From an uncultured Lachnobacterium sp. (GTDB lineage: Bacteria; Bacillota; Clostridia; Lachnospirales; Lachnospiraceae), in NCBI GenBank assembly GCA_937889225.1, contig CALAST010000094.1, positions 1 to 57,370 on the forward strand: a stretch of DNA of 57,370 bases, in the 5' to 3' direction. Every line of letters begins with the position of its first letter. The stretch's first letter is position 1. The notes below the pieces were generated by a model. The model was not told the origin of the DNA and made no database searches. It was given only the letters and a program-made list of their open reading frames with translations. Positions 22,964 to 31,870 of the stretch are shown piece after piece. Position numbers and translations under genes: made by a program.

Positions 22964-24643
22964 GTGAAAAAGAGAAGAAGTGCTTTGGAAATTATGGGTA
23001 AGTTAATTGGTCTGATTAGCCCTCTTTTGCATATTATGCTGCTTGCAATTATTCTTGGTGTAGCAGGATATTTGTGTGCAATTTTCCTTACGATTGTAGC
23101 GGGAAAAGCGTTGTTTGTCAGTGTGGATGGTAATTTGACGCTGTTTTTCACAAGTCTTGTGGTTATGGCTGTGATGCGTGGTGTATTGCATTATGGTGAA
23201 CAATATTGTAACCATTTTATCGCATTTAAGCTGCTTGCGATTATCCGTCATAAGGTGTTTGCAGCACTTAGAAAACTTTGTCCGGCAAAACTCGAAGGAA
23301 GAGATAAAGGAAACTTGATTTCTATTATTACAACAGATATTGAACTTTTGGAAGTATTTTATGCACATACGATTTCCCCAATCTGCATAGCTATTTTGGT
23401 ATGTTTGATTATGATTGCGTTTATGAGAAATATTCATTTGTATGCAGGTATTTTTGCGTTGGCTGCGTATGTGCTCGTAGGGATTGTAATTCCGTTATGG
23501 AATGGAAAACGTGGTGGAGATATCGGGCTTTCTTTCCGCAATGATTTTGGGGAATTAAATAGTTTTGTATTAGATTCCCTTCGTGGTTTGGATGAAACGA
23601 TTCAGTATGGAATGGGACAGGAACGCAAAGAAAAAATGAGTGCTCGCTCTGTTGCACTTGGCAAAAAGCAGGAAACCTTAAGTAAATACGAAGGAACACA
23701 AAGAGCGATTACAAATCTTGTGATTTTAGGCTGTTCATTTGGAATGTTATTTTTGGCATATAGCTTATATGAACAAGGTAAGATTGATTTTGATGGCATG
23801 GTAGTAGCGACAATTGCTATGATGGGGTCATTTGGACCGGTAGTGGCACTTTCGAGTTTATCCAATAACCTGAATCAAACACTTGCAAGTGGTGAACGTG
23901 TACTTGCGATTTTAGAAGAAACGCCGCTTGTGGAAGAAATTCCGCTTAAAAAGGAATCTAATATAGCATATAACTGGAATGGCGTGGAAAACTTCACAGG
24001 GGCTTCGGCAGAACATGTCACATTCTCCTATGAAGATGAAGTCATTTTAAAAGATTATTCGATTGACATCAAACCGGGTCAGATTTTAGGCATTCATGGT
24101 GTCAGTGGTTCGGGAAAATCCACACTCCTAAAACTGCTTATGCGTTTCTGGGATACGAAACAAGGCGAAGTAAAAGTAGCAGGGGAAAATGTAAAGCATA
24201 TTCCAACGTCTTTACTGCGTGATTGCGAATCATATGTAACACAAGAAACGCATTTATTCCACGATTCCATTGCAAATAATATTGCAATTGGAAAACAGGG
24301 GGCTTCCAGAGAAGAAATTATGGAAGCTGCAAAAAAAGCATCCATTCATGAGTTTATTATGACACTTCCGAATGGTTATGATACAGAAGTTGGGGAGCTT
24401 GGAGATACGCTTTCCGGCGGTGAAAAACAGCGAATTGGCATTGCTCGTGCATTTTTGCATGATGCTCCATTTATTTTAATGGACGAACCAACCAGTAATC
24501 TCGACTCTTTAAACGAGGGCATTATTTTAAAATCTTTAAAAGAAGCCTGTGATACAAAAACTGTTGTTATGGTATCACACAGAAAATCAACAATGAGCGT
24601 ATGCGATGTAACATATGAAATGGCAAATGGACGATTGTCTTAA
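22964..24643 (+). CDS. ABC exporter half-transporter, CydC-like (subunit 2)
   Basis: This 559-residue partner of the preceding protein has a six-helix exporter domain, then an ATPase with Walker A GVSGSGKST, signature LSGGEKQR and Walker B FILMDEPTSNLDS. The residue after Walker B Asp is Glu in both subunits, so neither shows an obvious dead ATPase site. The start is GTG at 22964, abutting the upstream stop codon, which implies coupling. The ribosome binding site is GGAAAGG inside the upstream gene. Substrate is unknown; small thiol, heme, peptide or drug export are all possible. Confidence 0.9.
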   Translation: MKKRRSALEIMGKLIGLISPLLHIMLLAIILGVAGYLCAIFLTIVAGKALFVSVDGNLTLFFTSLVVMAVMRGVLHYGEQYCNHFIAFKLLAIIRHKVFAALRKLCPAKLEGRDKGNLISIITTDIELLEVFYAHTISPICIAILVCLIMIAFMRNIHLYAGIFALAAYVLVGIVIPLWNGKRGGDIGLSFRNDFGELNSFVLDSLRGLDETIQYGMGQERKEKMSARSVALGKKQETLSKYEGTQRAITNLVILGCSFGMLFLAYSLYEQGKIDFDGMVVATIAMMGSFGPVVALSSLSNNLNQTLASGERVLAILEETPLVEEIPLKKESNIAYNWNGVENFTGASAEHVTFSYEDEVILKDYSIDIKPGQILGIHGVSGSGKSTLLKLLMRFWDTKQGEVKVAGENVKHIPTSLLRDCESYVTQETHLFHDSIANNIAIGKQGASREEIMEAAKKASIHEFIMTLPNGYDTEVGELGDTLSGGEKQRIGIARAFLHDAPFILMDEPTSNLDSLNEGIILKSLKEACDTKTVVMVSHRKSTMSVCDVTYEMANGRLS

Positions 24644-24671
24644 TCGCGAAAGCGGTTATTCGGTTAGAACC

Positions 24672-24702
24672 ATAGCGAAGTGGATTGGGAATATTCGCTT
24701 AA
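24672..24702 (+). repeat. Dispersed intergenic repeat, copy 5
   Basis: AGCGAAGTGGATTGGGAATA followed by TTCGCTT, 3' of the ABC exporter genes. Upstream at 24649 is AAGCGGTTATTCGGTTAGAAC, a tract shared with 9590-9610. Confidence 0.6.
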
Positions 24703-24705
24703 CTC

Positions 24706-24733
24706 AAAAGCAGGTCAGTGTACCTGCTTTTTT
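24706..24733 (+). terminator. Terminator of the ABC exporter operon
   Basis: AAAAGCAGGT pairs with ACCTGCTTTT around 6 nt, followed by T residues. Confidence 0.85.
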
Positions 24734-24745
24734 AAAATGTAAAAA

Positions 24746-24774
24746 TAGACAAAAAAATTTACCTGTGCTACAAT
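24746..24774 (+). promoter_or_regulatory. Promoter of the binding protein-two-component system operon
   Basis: TAGACA (24746-24751), a 17-nt spacer and TACAAT (24769-24774), with TG one base upstream (extended -10), lie about 40 nt before the first gene. Confidence 0.6.
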
Positions 24775-24814
24775 AGGAATTGTCAGTAGAGACAAAAGGA
24801 ATGGAGATATAAAA

Positions 24815-26095
24815 TTGAAAAAAATAGGGAGATTGTTTTTGGTATGTATTTTTGTTATGTGTTGTGTGGGGTGCAGTCGTACAACAGAGTCACAGAACAC
24901 CGAAAGGGAAAAACTTGTAATTTGGGCATGGGATGAGTCTTTTAATATCAAAGCCGTTAATGAGGCTGAGAAAATTTTTATGAACTTGAATCCAAATGTC
25001 GAAATAGAAGTAGTGACAATGACACAGGATGATGTGATTTTAAAATTGAATACCGCATTATCCTCCGGAGATTATACGGGGCTTCCGGATATTGTATTGA
25101 TTGAAGACTACCGGATACAGGGATATTTAACAGAATATCGGGAAGATTTTGCAGATTTAAGTGACATTGCAAGTGCGGATGATTTTGCTGCATATAAGAC
25201 TTCGGTGAATCAGATAGATGGAAAATTATATGGAATTCCATTTGATAGCGGAGCGGCAGTTCTTTTTTACCGTATAGACCTTATTGAAGCATCAGGCTAT
25301 ACGCAAAAAGACATGGAAAATCTGACATGGGATAAATATATAGAAATAGGAAAAGCTGTGAAGGAAAAAACCGGAAAATACATGTTGACGTTGAATCCGA
25401 ATGACTTAGGGCAGATACGCATGATGCTGCAAAGTGCCGGAAGTTGGTATACAGATGAAGAAGGAAACGTAAATATAAAAGAAAATCAGGCATTAAAAGA
25501 TGCAATTATTACATATCAAAAGATTTTTGATTCCGGTATTTCAAAACAGGTGGCAGACTGGAGTCAGTTTGTAAGTGATTTTCAGAAAGGAGAGGTTGCT
25601 TCCGTACCAATGGGCTGTTGGATTTCTCAGGCTATTATGACATCAGAAGAACAGTCCGGGAAGTGGGCGGTAGCTGCTTTTCCAAGAATGGCACAAAATC
25701 CGGATTCCGTAAATGCTTCTTCAATTGGAGGCGGTGCATGGTATGTGCTGAAAAGTGCAGGAAATGAAGAAAATGCAAAAAAATTTTTAAAAGAAACGTT
25801 TGCAACCAATATCAGTTTTTTGGGCGAATTAGCAGATGAAATTCATCTGGTAAGTACGTTAAAAGCAGTCAAAATAGTTGATAACTATATGAATGGCATA
25901 GAATTTTATAATGGACAAAACGTAGGTCATGATTTGCTTGTATGGCAAAATGACGTTCCTATAGTTAATTATGGGGATAAGACATACGAGATTGAGGATG
26001 GCATGAGAGAAGTTATTCAACAGGTATTGGAGGGAGAAGACATCAATGAGGTGTTGGAGGAATATCATAAGGAGATAGCTCAAGTAACAGAATAA
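24815..26095 (+). CDS. Sugar-binding lipoprotein (family 1 ABC binding protein) next to a two-component system
   Basis: The 426-residue protein has a lipoprotein signal ending CCVGC and a mature family 1 extracellular solute-binding fold. It is a close paralog of the 29626 gene: WAWDESFNIKAVNEAEK versus WAWDEAFNIRALNTAKE, IVLIEDYRIQGYLTEYR versus IVLIEDYRIQGFLTGFQ, YGIPFDSG in both. The start is TTG behind GGAGATATAAAA. No permease follows it. Instead, the response regulator and histidine kinase genes lie 26 nt downstream. It may present ligand to the kinase as a sensory accessory, or feed the same permeases. Ligand is inferred to be a galactoside from the island. Confidence 0.9.
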   Translation: MKKIGRLFLVCIFVMCCVGCSRTTESQNTEREKLVIWAWDESFNIKAVNEAEKIFMNLNPNVEIEVVTMTQDDVILKLNTALSSGDYTGLPDIVLIEDYRIQGYLTEYREDFADLSDIASADDFAAYKTSVNQIDGKLYGIPFDSGAAVLFYRIDLIEASGYTQKDMENLTWDKYIEIGKAVKEKTGKYMLTLNPNDLGQIRMMLQSAGSWYTDEEGNVNIKENQALKDAIITYQKIFDSGISKQVADWSQFVSDFQKGEVASVPMGCWISQAIMTSEEQSGKWAVAAFPRMAQNPDSVNASSIGGGAWYVLKSAGNEENAKKFLKETFATNISFLGELADEIHLVSTLKAVKIVDNYMNGIEFYNGQNVGHDLLVWQNDVPIVNYGDKTYEIEDGMREVIQQVLEGEDINEVLEEYHKEIAQVTE

Positions 26096-26121
26096 ATAAG
26101 GCGTGTTTTAAGGGAAAAGAT

Positions 26122-27660
26122 ATGGAAAAGTATTGTAAAATTATTATTATTGATGATGAGTTTATCATGTGTCAGGGAATTAAATATATGCTGGAATGGG
26201 AAAAAGAGGGATTTCAATTCGTTGGTGAGGCAAGAGATGGAAAGGAGGGCTTACGTTTAATTGAGGAAATGAGACCCGATATTGTCTTATTGGACGTGGT
26301 CATTCCTGTTTTAAATGGAATAGAGATTTCAACCATTATACGTGAGAAATATCCGGAGATTCAATTTATTGTTTTAAGCGGACATGATAATTTTGAATAT
26401 GTAAAAGCAACCTTATTAAATGGAGCAGTTGATTATATTTTAAAACCTACAATAAATCCGGATGAATTATTGCAGGCATTACATAAAGCGGCAAAGAGGA
26501 TTCCGGGAATGCAATTAAGAAAAACCAATCAGCTATCCATCCAAATGAAGTTGGAAAAATGCTTGCTCGGATATCAGGAAGAATTGAGTGGTATTGAGTG
26601 GGAAAAAGAATTTCCATACAGCCAATTTCGTATTGTGGGCATTAATTTAAAGCAGATGTGTGAAGATAACAATGAAAAGATGGTATATATTGAGGGGTTG
26701 ATAAAAGAATATCTGACGGAGGAAGAAACGTATAAAGCACTCTCTGTTTTGATGAAAAAAGACATTCTTTGTTATGTATTTAATTACAGGGTAAAAGAAG
26801 AAGCAACGCTCTTAAGGAAGCTGGAAGTTTGCATGCAAAAAATTTCTGCTATCAAGCCTCAGGCATTTGCTGTGGTAAGTGAGAGTTTTATAAATGTTCA
26901 GAATATAAAGAAATGTTATCAGACAGAGATTGTGCCGCTAATTGTCAGAAAATTCTATTATGCAAATCAAAGCCTGCTTTTAGCAGACAGTAAGATTGAG
27001 CAGGAAAAAGAACGAAGATTTGCATATGAAAATTATACAAACTATCTGGTGCATGGACAATTGAATCTTGCGTTATCTATGTTTAAGGAATATATACAAT
27101 CTATGTGTGAAGTACACATGGATGAATACCGTCTGAAGAATGTGACTAAAAATTTGCTTTATAATTTTTTGATTGAAGCAGAACGATATGGAATAAAAGG
27201 AGATGTCATTCAAGATGAATATTTTGAGAAAATTGACTGCACCTGTTCAGTAGAAGGCTTTTTACAGGTTCTTGGTGCATTATTTGAGAGACTGGAAAGG
27301 TTTCAAAACACGGATGAACCTCAAAACGGAGAAAAAATCGGAAAAATGAGAGAATATATTGCAGAAAATTATAATGAAAATCTCACATTAGCTTCTCTCG
27401 CAGACCGTTTTGGATTCAGTTATCATTATTTATCCTATTATTTCAATAAACAGGCAAAGGAAGGATTTAGTGAGTATTTGAATAAAATTCGCATAAAGAA
27501 AGCTTGTGAGCTGCTTAAAGGAAATGAATATAGTATTTCAGAAATCAGCAGGATGATAGGGTATTCCGACCATGCTTATTTTTGCAGGGTATTTAAAAAA
27601 ATAACCGGACAGACTCCGTCATACTACAGACGAATCCAAAAGTGCGGTGATATCGAATGA
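26122..27660 (+). CDS. Response regulator, REC plus AraC-type DNA-binding domain (YesN type)
   Basis: The 512-residue protein has an N-terminal receiver domain with acidic pocket IIDDE, phosphoacceptor D58 in VLLDVVIP, and the Lys of LKPT near residue 108. A middle region of about 270 residues is unassigned. The C-terminus is a double helix-turn-helix AraC domain, with the signature SEISRMIGYSDHAYFCRVFK and TPSYYRR at the end. Such regulators switch on sugar-uptake and hydrolase genes. Its gene overlaps that of the kinase by ATGA, giving translational coupling. Likely targets are the promoters upstream of 29626 and of the later operons; no binding site was identified. Confidence 0.95.
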   Translation: MEKYCKIIIIDDEFIMCQGIKYMLEWEKEGFQFVGEARDGKEGLRLIEEMRPDIVLLDVVIPVLNGIEISTIIREKYPEIQFIVLSGHDNFEYVKATLLNGAVDYILKPTINPDELLQALHKAAKRIPGMQLRKTNQLSIQMKLEKCLLGYQEELSGIEWEKEFPYSQFRIVGINLKQMCEDNNEKMVYIEGLIKEYLTEEETYKALSVLMKKDILCYVFNYRVKEEATLLRKLEVCMQKISAIKPQAFAVVSESFINVQNIKKCYQTEIVPLIVRKFYYANQSLLLADSKIEQEKERRFAYENYTNYLVHGQLNLALSMFKEYIQSMCEVHMDEYRLKNVTKNLLYNFLIEAERYGIKGDVIQDEYFEKIDCTCSVEGFLQVLGALFERLERFQNTDEPQNGEKIGKMREYIAENYNENLTLASLADRFGFSYHYLSYYFNKQAKEGFSEYLNKIRIKKACELLKGNEYSISEISRMIGYSDHAYFCRVFKKITGQTPSYYRRIQKCGDIE

Positions 27661-29405
27661 GAAAAAAATTTTATTCTAACAATTTGTTTATCTCTATTAT
27701 TAGTACTGTAGTAATAGGGGTAATCTGTCTTGTAATTGCAATTGGAACAATTACAATCACCTCATCTAAAGAAACTTTTTTAGAAGTATTTTCAGAATCA
27801 CAGAAAAAGATATTTAATCAGATTGACTCGGAGTTTTATCTGTTTTACAGAGATATGGCAGAGATTACAAAACAGGTTTCGGAGAGTACCTATGTGAAGA
27901 ATTACCTGTCCGGAGAGTTTGAAAATCAACTGGAAGAAAGAAACTGTATTTTAGAATTAAAAAGAGTGATTGATAATTCCGTATTTGGGAATTATCCGGA
28001 TTGCAGTATCTTGCTGGCTGGAAGAAATGGCAGGACGTATATGTATAAAGGCAGTGAGTTGTTAATTATGAGTGCGGATGAAATTATGCAATGCAGTATC
28101 AGCCTTGACGCAATAGAACAGGCACACAGTATGGTAGTTTCAAACATGGAAAACGGTTTTACCAATATGACAACACATACCCCCCTTATTGTGTTTGCAA
28201 GAGCAATTGGAGACGAGGGAGTTGTGTACATTACGATACATGAGGAAAAGTTTCAAGAAATGTATAGTTATTTTACCTCCAATACCAGTGATATTCTCAT
28301 ATTCAACCAGAATGGGAAAATGATATCCTCCAATAAGACGGCATTTTCTTCCGCAGAAAGAGAGGAAATAAAAAACGTTCTGACAGAAATGGAGGAGAAA
28401 AATGTTTCGCATTTAACAGTAAAAAAAGGGATTGATATAAAACTATATCAGAGTCAGCGATTTCAAAATACAGGATATAAAATCATTGGGATTATTAATC
28501 CCAATAAAGCCTTTGAAGAAAAGTATAATGTGAGAGTCATTTTACTAATGACGGTGATTATTACACTGGTAGTTGCAAGCATACTGTGGAGAGTCGTTCG
28601 CCGTCTGACAAGACCGCTGTATCAATTGGTTGACACAATGGCAAAAGTAGGAGAAGATAATCTGGAGGTTTATGTACAGGAAACAGGAACTCCAGAAATT
28701 CGGCAGTTATCCCATACCTATAACAATATGATGCAGGAAATTAATTCATATATTCAGAAAATCTTTTATGTGGAAGAAGAAAAACGAAAAGCAGAGATTC
28801 GTGCATTGCAGATGCAGATTAATCCGCATTATATTTATAATACACTAGCAAGCATTAAATTCCTTGTATGGCAGAATGATGTGGAAAAAGCCACTAAAAT
28901 GATAGATGCATTTGTTTCTCTTTTAAGGAATACGATTAGTGATAAGAATAAATTTGTTACGGTAGAGCAGGATATAAAGAATTTGGAGAATTATGTGTTT
29001 ATTAATCATGTGCGTTACGGCGAGCATATAAAGTTAGAGTATTTTGTGGCACCTGACTGTAAGCTTTGCATGATACCCAAGATGATTCTTCAGCCATTTG
29101 TAGAAAATTCCTTTTTCCATGCTTTTCCGGAAAATCAAAATGGTTATATTCATATATTTATCAAAAGAGAGAATTCACATTTAAAAATTGACATTAAAGA
29201 CAATGGCGTTGGTATAGAACGGGAAAAAGTGATTGCTTTTAAGAAGAACAAGGACATGAAGCGAGAACATTTTAATGGAATCGGAATTAATAATGTAGAT
29301 GACAGAATCAAATTAATATATGGTGAAAAATACGGAATTAACATGGAAAGTGAGGAAGGGAGAGGAACGCTAATTACTATTTTCCTTCCATTGAATGAAG
29401 TGTAA
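27657..29405 (+). CDS. Sensor histidine kinase (YesM/LytS type)
   Basis: This 582-residue membrane kinase begins with a helix at residues 8-35 and an extracytoplasmic sensor of about 240 residues. A second helix (VILLMTVIITLVVASILW) and a HAMP linker follow. The His_kinase domain has phosphoacceptor H391 in MQINPHYIYNTLASIKF. The ATPase has N box PFVENSFFHAF, G1 DNGVGI and G2 GIGINNVDDRI. All key residues are intact. It pairs with the AraC-type regulator with which its start overlaps. The preceding binding protein may relay sugar status to its outer domain. Confidence 0.95.
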   Translation: MRKKFYSNNLFISIISTVVIGVICLVIAIGTITITSSKETFLEVFSESQKKIFNQIDSEFYLFYRDMAEITKQVSESTYVKNYLSGEFENQLEERNCILELKRVIDNSVFGNYPDCSILLAGRNGRTYMYKGSELLIMSADEIMQCSISLDAIEQAHSMVVSNMENGFTNMTTHTPLIVFARAIGDEGVVYITIHEEKFQEMYSYFTSNTSDILIFNQNGKMISSNKTAFSSAEREEIKNVLTEMEEKNVSHLTVKKGIDIKLYQSQRFQNTGYKIIGIINPNKAFEEKYNVRVILLMTVIITLVVASILWRVVRRLTRPLYQLVDTMAKVGEDNLEVYVQETGTPEIRQLSHTYNNMMQEINSYIQKIFYVEEEKRKAEIRALQMQINPHYIYNTLASIKFLVWQNDVEKATKMIDAFVSLLRNTISDKNKFVTVEQDIKNLENYVFINHVRYGEHIKLEYFVAPDCKLCMIPKMILQPFVENSFFHAFPENQNGYIHIFIKRENSHLKIDIKDNGVGIEREKVIAFKKNKDMKREHFNGIGINNVDDRIKLIYGEKYGINMESEEGRGTLITIFLPLNEV

Positions 29406-29420
29406 AATATTAATAAGTAG

Positions 29421-29453
29421 AAAAAACACGAAACAAAAGTTTCGTGTTTTTTT
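29421..29453 (+). terminator. Terminator of the two-component operon
   Basis: A 14-bp stem, AAAAAACACGAAAC with its complement (29439-29452), has a 4-nt AAAA loop and a run of T. Confidence 0.9.
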
Positions 29454-29578
29454 GCTTGACATGGCTAAAAAATAATAAAAAATTAATAAAAACTTAAAAA
29501 AGTACAAGTTCAAATTTTGAAATCTTAAAAAAATGAAATAAAGACAAAATATTTTCATAAAGGAAAAAAAGCTAAATG

Positions 29579-29587
29579 TGCTATACT
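29579..29587 (+). promoter_or_regulatory. Extended -10 promoter of the galactoside import operon
   Basis: TGCTATACT is an extended -10 element. The -35 region is poor, as expected for an activated promoter, which fits control by the AraC-type regulator. It lies 38 nt before the next start codon. Confidence 0.4.
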
Positions 29588-29625
29588 TTCTATATCAAAA
29601 CTACTTTGATAGGAGGAACGGAAAT

Positions 29626-30915
29626 ATGAAATTGAAAAAATTAGCAGCACTTTTACTCGCCGGTGTTATGACGCTTGGTGTTACAGCATGCGGTGGCGGC
29701 GGCGGTGGAGAAACAAGTAAGGAAGACAACGTCGTTACAGTGTGGGCTTGGGATGAAGCATTTAACATTAGAGCCTTAAACACAGCAAAGGAAATGTATA
29801 AGAAAGTGAATCCGGATGTAGAAATCAAAATTGAAAACATTGGACAGGCTGACATTGTACAAAAGTTAAATACAAGTTTAGCATCCGGTACCTATGAAGG
29901 ACTTCCTGAAATTGTATTAATTGAAGATTACAGAATTCAGGGATTTTTAACAGGTTTCCAGAATGAATTTGCAGATTTAAGTGATATTGCAAGTGCAGAT
30001 GATTTTGTTGCATATAAGACAGGTGTAAACCAAGTGGATGGCAAGTTATATGGAATTCCATTCGATAGTGGTGTAACAGCTATTTTCTATCGTGCAGACC
30101 TTGTTGAACAGGCAGGCTATAAAAAAGAAGATATGCAGAACATTACATGGGATAAGTTCATTGAAATCGGTCAGGCTGTAAAGGCAAAAACAGGAGTTAG
30201 TTTGTTAACAGTAGACCCAAGTGACGTTGGACTGATTCGTATGATGTTACAGAGTGCAGGTGAATGGTATACAGATGAAGAAGGTAATGTAGACGTTAAA
30301 GATAATCAGGCATTGAAGGATGCAATCAATACTTATGTGAAACTTATGAAATCAGGTGTTGCAAAAGAAGCTGTAGGTTGGGATCAGCTTGTAGGTGCTA
30401 TGAATAACGGTGAGGTTATGTCTAACCCGACAGGATGTTGGATTTCTTCTTCCGTAAAATTAGCAGATGAACAGAGTGGTTTATGGGCGGTAGCTCCATA
30501 CCCTAGAATGGCTGAAAACGCTAATTCCGTAAATGCTTCTTCTTGTGGTGGTGCCGGCTGGTATGTATTACAGAATGTTGGCGATACTGATGCAGCAAAA
30601 GATTTCTTAAAGAATACATTTGCATCTAATGTTGAGTTAATGAATCAGCTTGTAGAAGATATTGACCTTGTAAGTACTGTAAAAGCAGCATCAAATGTTG
30701 AAAACTATGAAAAAGAAATCCCATTCTATGGCGGACAGAAAGTATTTGCAGACCTTATCGAATGGCAGAATAATGTACCTGTTGTAAATTATGGTGCAAA
30801 TACATATCGTGTAGAAGATAAGATTGAAGAAGCAGTTCAGAAAATTTTAGCTGGTGAAGATATGCAAAAAGTATTAGATGATTACCAGAAACAGATTGAA
30901 GCAGAAGTAAAATAG
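29626..30915 (+). CDS. Sugar-binding lipoprotein of the galactoside ABC importer
   Basis: The 429-residue protein has signal MKLKKLAALLLAGVMTLG and lipobox VTAC, followed by a Gly-rich linker and a family 1 extracellular binding domain. It captures an oligosaccharide outside the cell for the two permeases that follow. It is the paralog of the 24815 protein (see that entry). The start at 29626 has AGGAGG 9 nt upstream; an upstream ATG at 29578 lies inside the promoter. A hairpin at 30942 separates it from the permease genes, the usual device for making more binding protein than permease. Galactoside specificity is inferred from the linked hydrolases. Confidence 0.95.
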   Translation: MKLKKLAALLLAGVMTLGVTACGGGGGGETSKEDNVVTVWAWDEAFNIRALNTAKEMYKKVNPDVEIKIENIGQADIVQKLNTSLASGTYEGLPEIVLIEDYRIQGFLTGFQNEFADLSDIASADDFVAYKTGVNQVDGKLYGIPFDSGVTAIFYRADLVEQAGYKKEDMQNITWDKFIEIGQAVKAKTGVSLLTVDPSDVGLIRMMLQSAGEWYTDEEGNVDVKDNQALKDAINTYVKLMKSGVAKEAVGWDQLVGAMNNGEVMSNPTGCWISSSVKLADEQSGLWAVAPYPRMAENANSVNASSCGGAGWYVLQNVGDTDAAKDFLKNTFASNVELMNQLVEDIDLVSTVKAASNVENYEKEIPFYGGQKVFADLIEWQNNVPVVNYGANTYRVEDKIEEAVQKILAGEDMQKVLDDYQKQIEAEVK

Positions 30916-30941
30916 AAGCAATTGTATAGTTGTAGATTTTT

Positions 30942-30973
30942 TAAGGGAGCAGGGGCTCGTTCTTGCTCCCTTA
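30942..30973 (+). promoter_or_regulatory. Intercistronic hairpin after the binding-protein gene
   Basis: TAAGGGAGCA (30942-30951) pairs perfectly with TGCTCCCTTA (30964-30973), with a 12-nt loop. The T tract is weak (TTATTTAT). It probably stabilises the upstream mRNA or partly terminates. Confidence 0.75.
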
Positions 30974-31000
30974 TTTATGAAATAAGGTGAGGAGAAAGAT

Positions 31001-31870
31001 ATGAAGCGCAAATTTAGCAAGATAGATATGACAGCCTGGCTGTTCATTGTGCCTAGTGTAATTTTGATTGTATTATTTATATTTTATCCAATGGTACAGG
31101 CATTTATTACTTCATTCCAGACCGGTATTGGTAATAATATGCACTTCAATGGCATTGATAATTATATCCGTTTGTTTTCCGATGAAACATTTAAGAAAGC
31201 ATTAGTTAATACTATTTTATACTTGATAGTTCAGGTGCCGATTATGATTCTTTTGGCACTTATCATTTCGTCTATGTTAAATGATAAGAAATTGAAAGGT
31301 AGAGATTTTTTCCGTACTGCAATTTTCTTACCATGTATTTCTTCATTGGTAGCATACTCCATTATTTTCAAGAGTTTATTTGCATCTGATGGTTTTGTAA
31401 ATGCTATTTTGATGAACTTGAATATTATTTCAGAACCAATCAGTTGGATTTCACATCCGACATTAGCAAGAGTGTTAATCATTATTGCAATTACATGGCG
31501 TTGGACAGGCTATAATATGGTATTTTATTTATCCGGTCTTCAGAGCATTGATGATTCTATTTATGAAGCAGCAGATATTGACGGTGCAACAGGAATTCAG
31601 AAATTCCGTTATATGACAGTTCCATTGTTAAAACCGATTATTTTATTTACAACCATTAATTCAACAATCGGTACATTACAGTTGTTCGACGAACCAATGA
31701 ACATTACACAGGGTGGTCCTGCAAATGCAACAATTACAATTTCGCAGTACATCTATAATGTGTTATTTAAATATACTCCGGATTTCGGATATGCAGCAGC
31801 AATGTCATTTGTAGTAGTTATTTTGATTGTTGCCTTATCATTTGTCCAGAAGAAAGTAGGTGAAGATTAA
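31001..31870 (+). CDS. Sugar ABC transporter permease (MalF/UgpA type)
   Basis: This 289-residue inner subunit has six membrane helices. The EAA loop, EAADIDGATGIQKFRYMTVP, contacts the ATPase. The N-terminal WLFIVPSVILIVLFIFYPM and the late segment NITQGGPANAT are typical of binding-protein-dependent sugar permeases of this class. The ribosome binding site is GAGGAG. It overlaps the next gene by one base (TAATG). No ATPase gene is in the operon. As in many Firmicutes, a shared MsmK-type ATPase encoded elsewhere is presumed. Confidence 0.95.
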   Translation: MKRKFSKIDMTAWLFIVPSVILIVLFIFYPMVQAFITSFQTGIGNNMHFNGIDNYIRLFSDETFKKALVNTILYLIVQVPIMILLALIISSMLNDKKLKGRDFFRTAIFLPCISSLVAYSIIFKSLFASDGFVNAILMNLNIISEPISWISHPTLARVLIIIAITWRWTGYNMVFYLSGLQSIDDSIYEAADIDGATGIQKFRYMTVPLLKPIILFTTINSTIGTLQLFDEPMNITQGGPANATITISQYIYNVLFKYTPDFGYAAAMSFVVVILIVALSFVQKKVGED

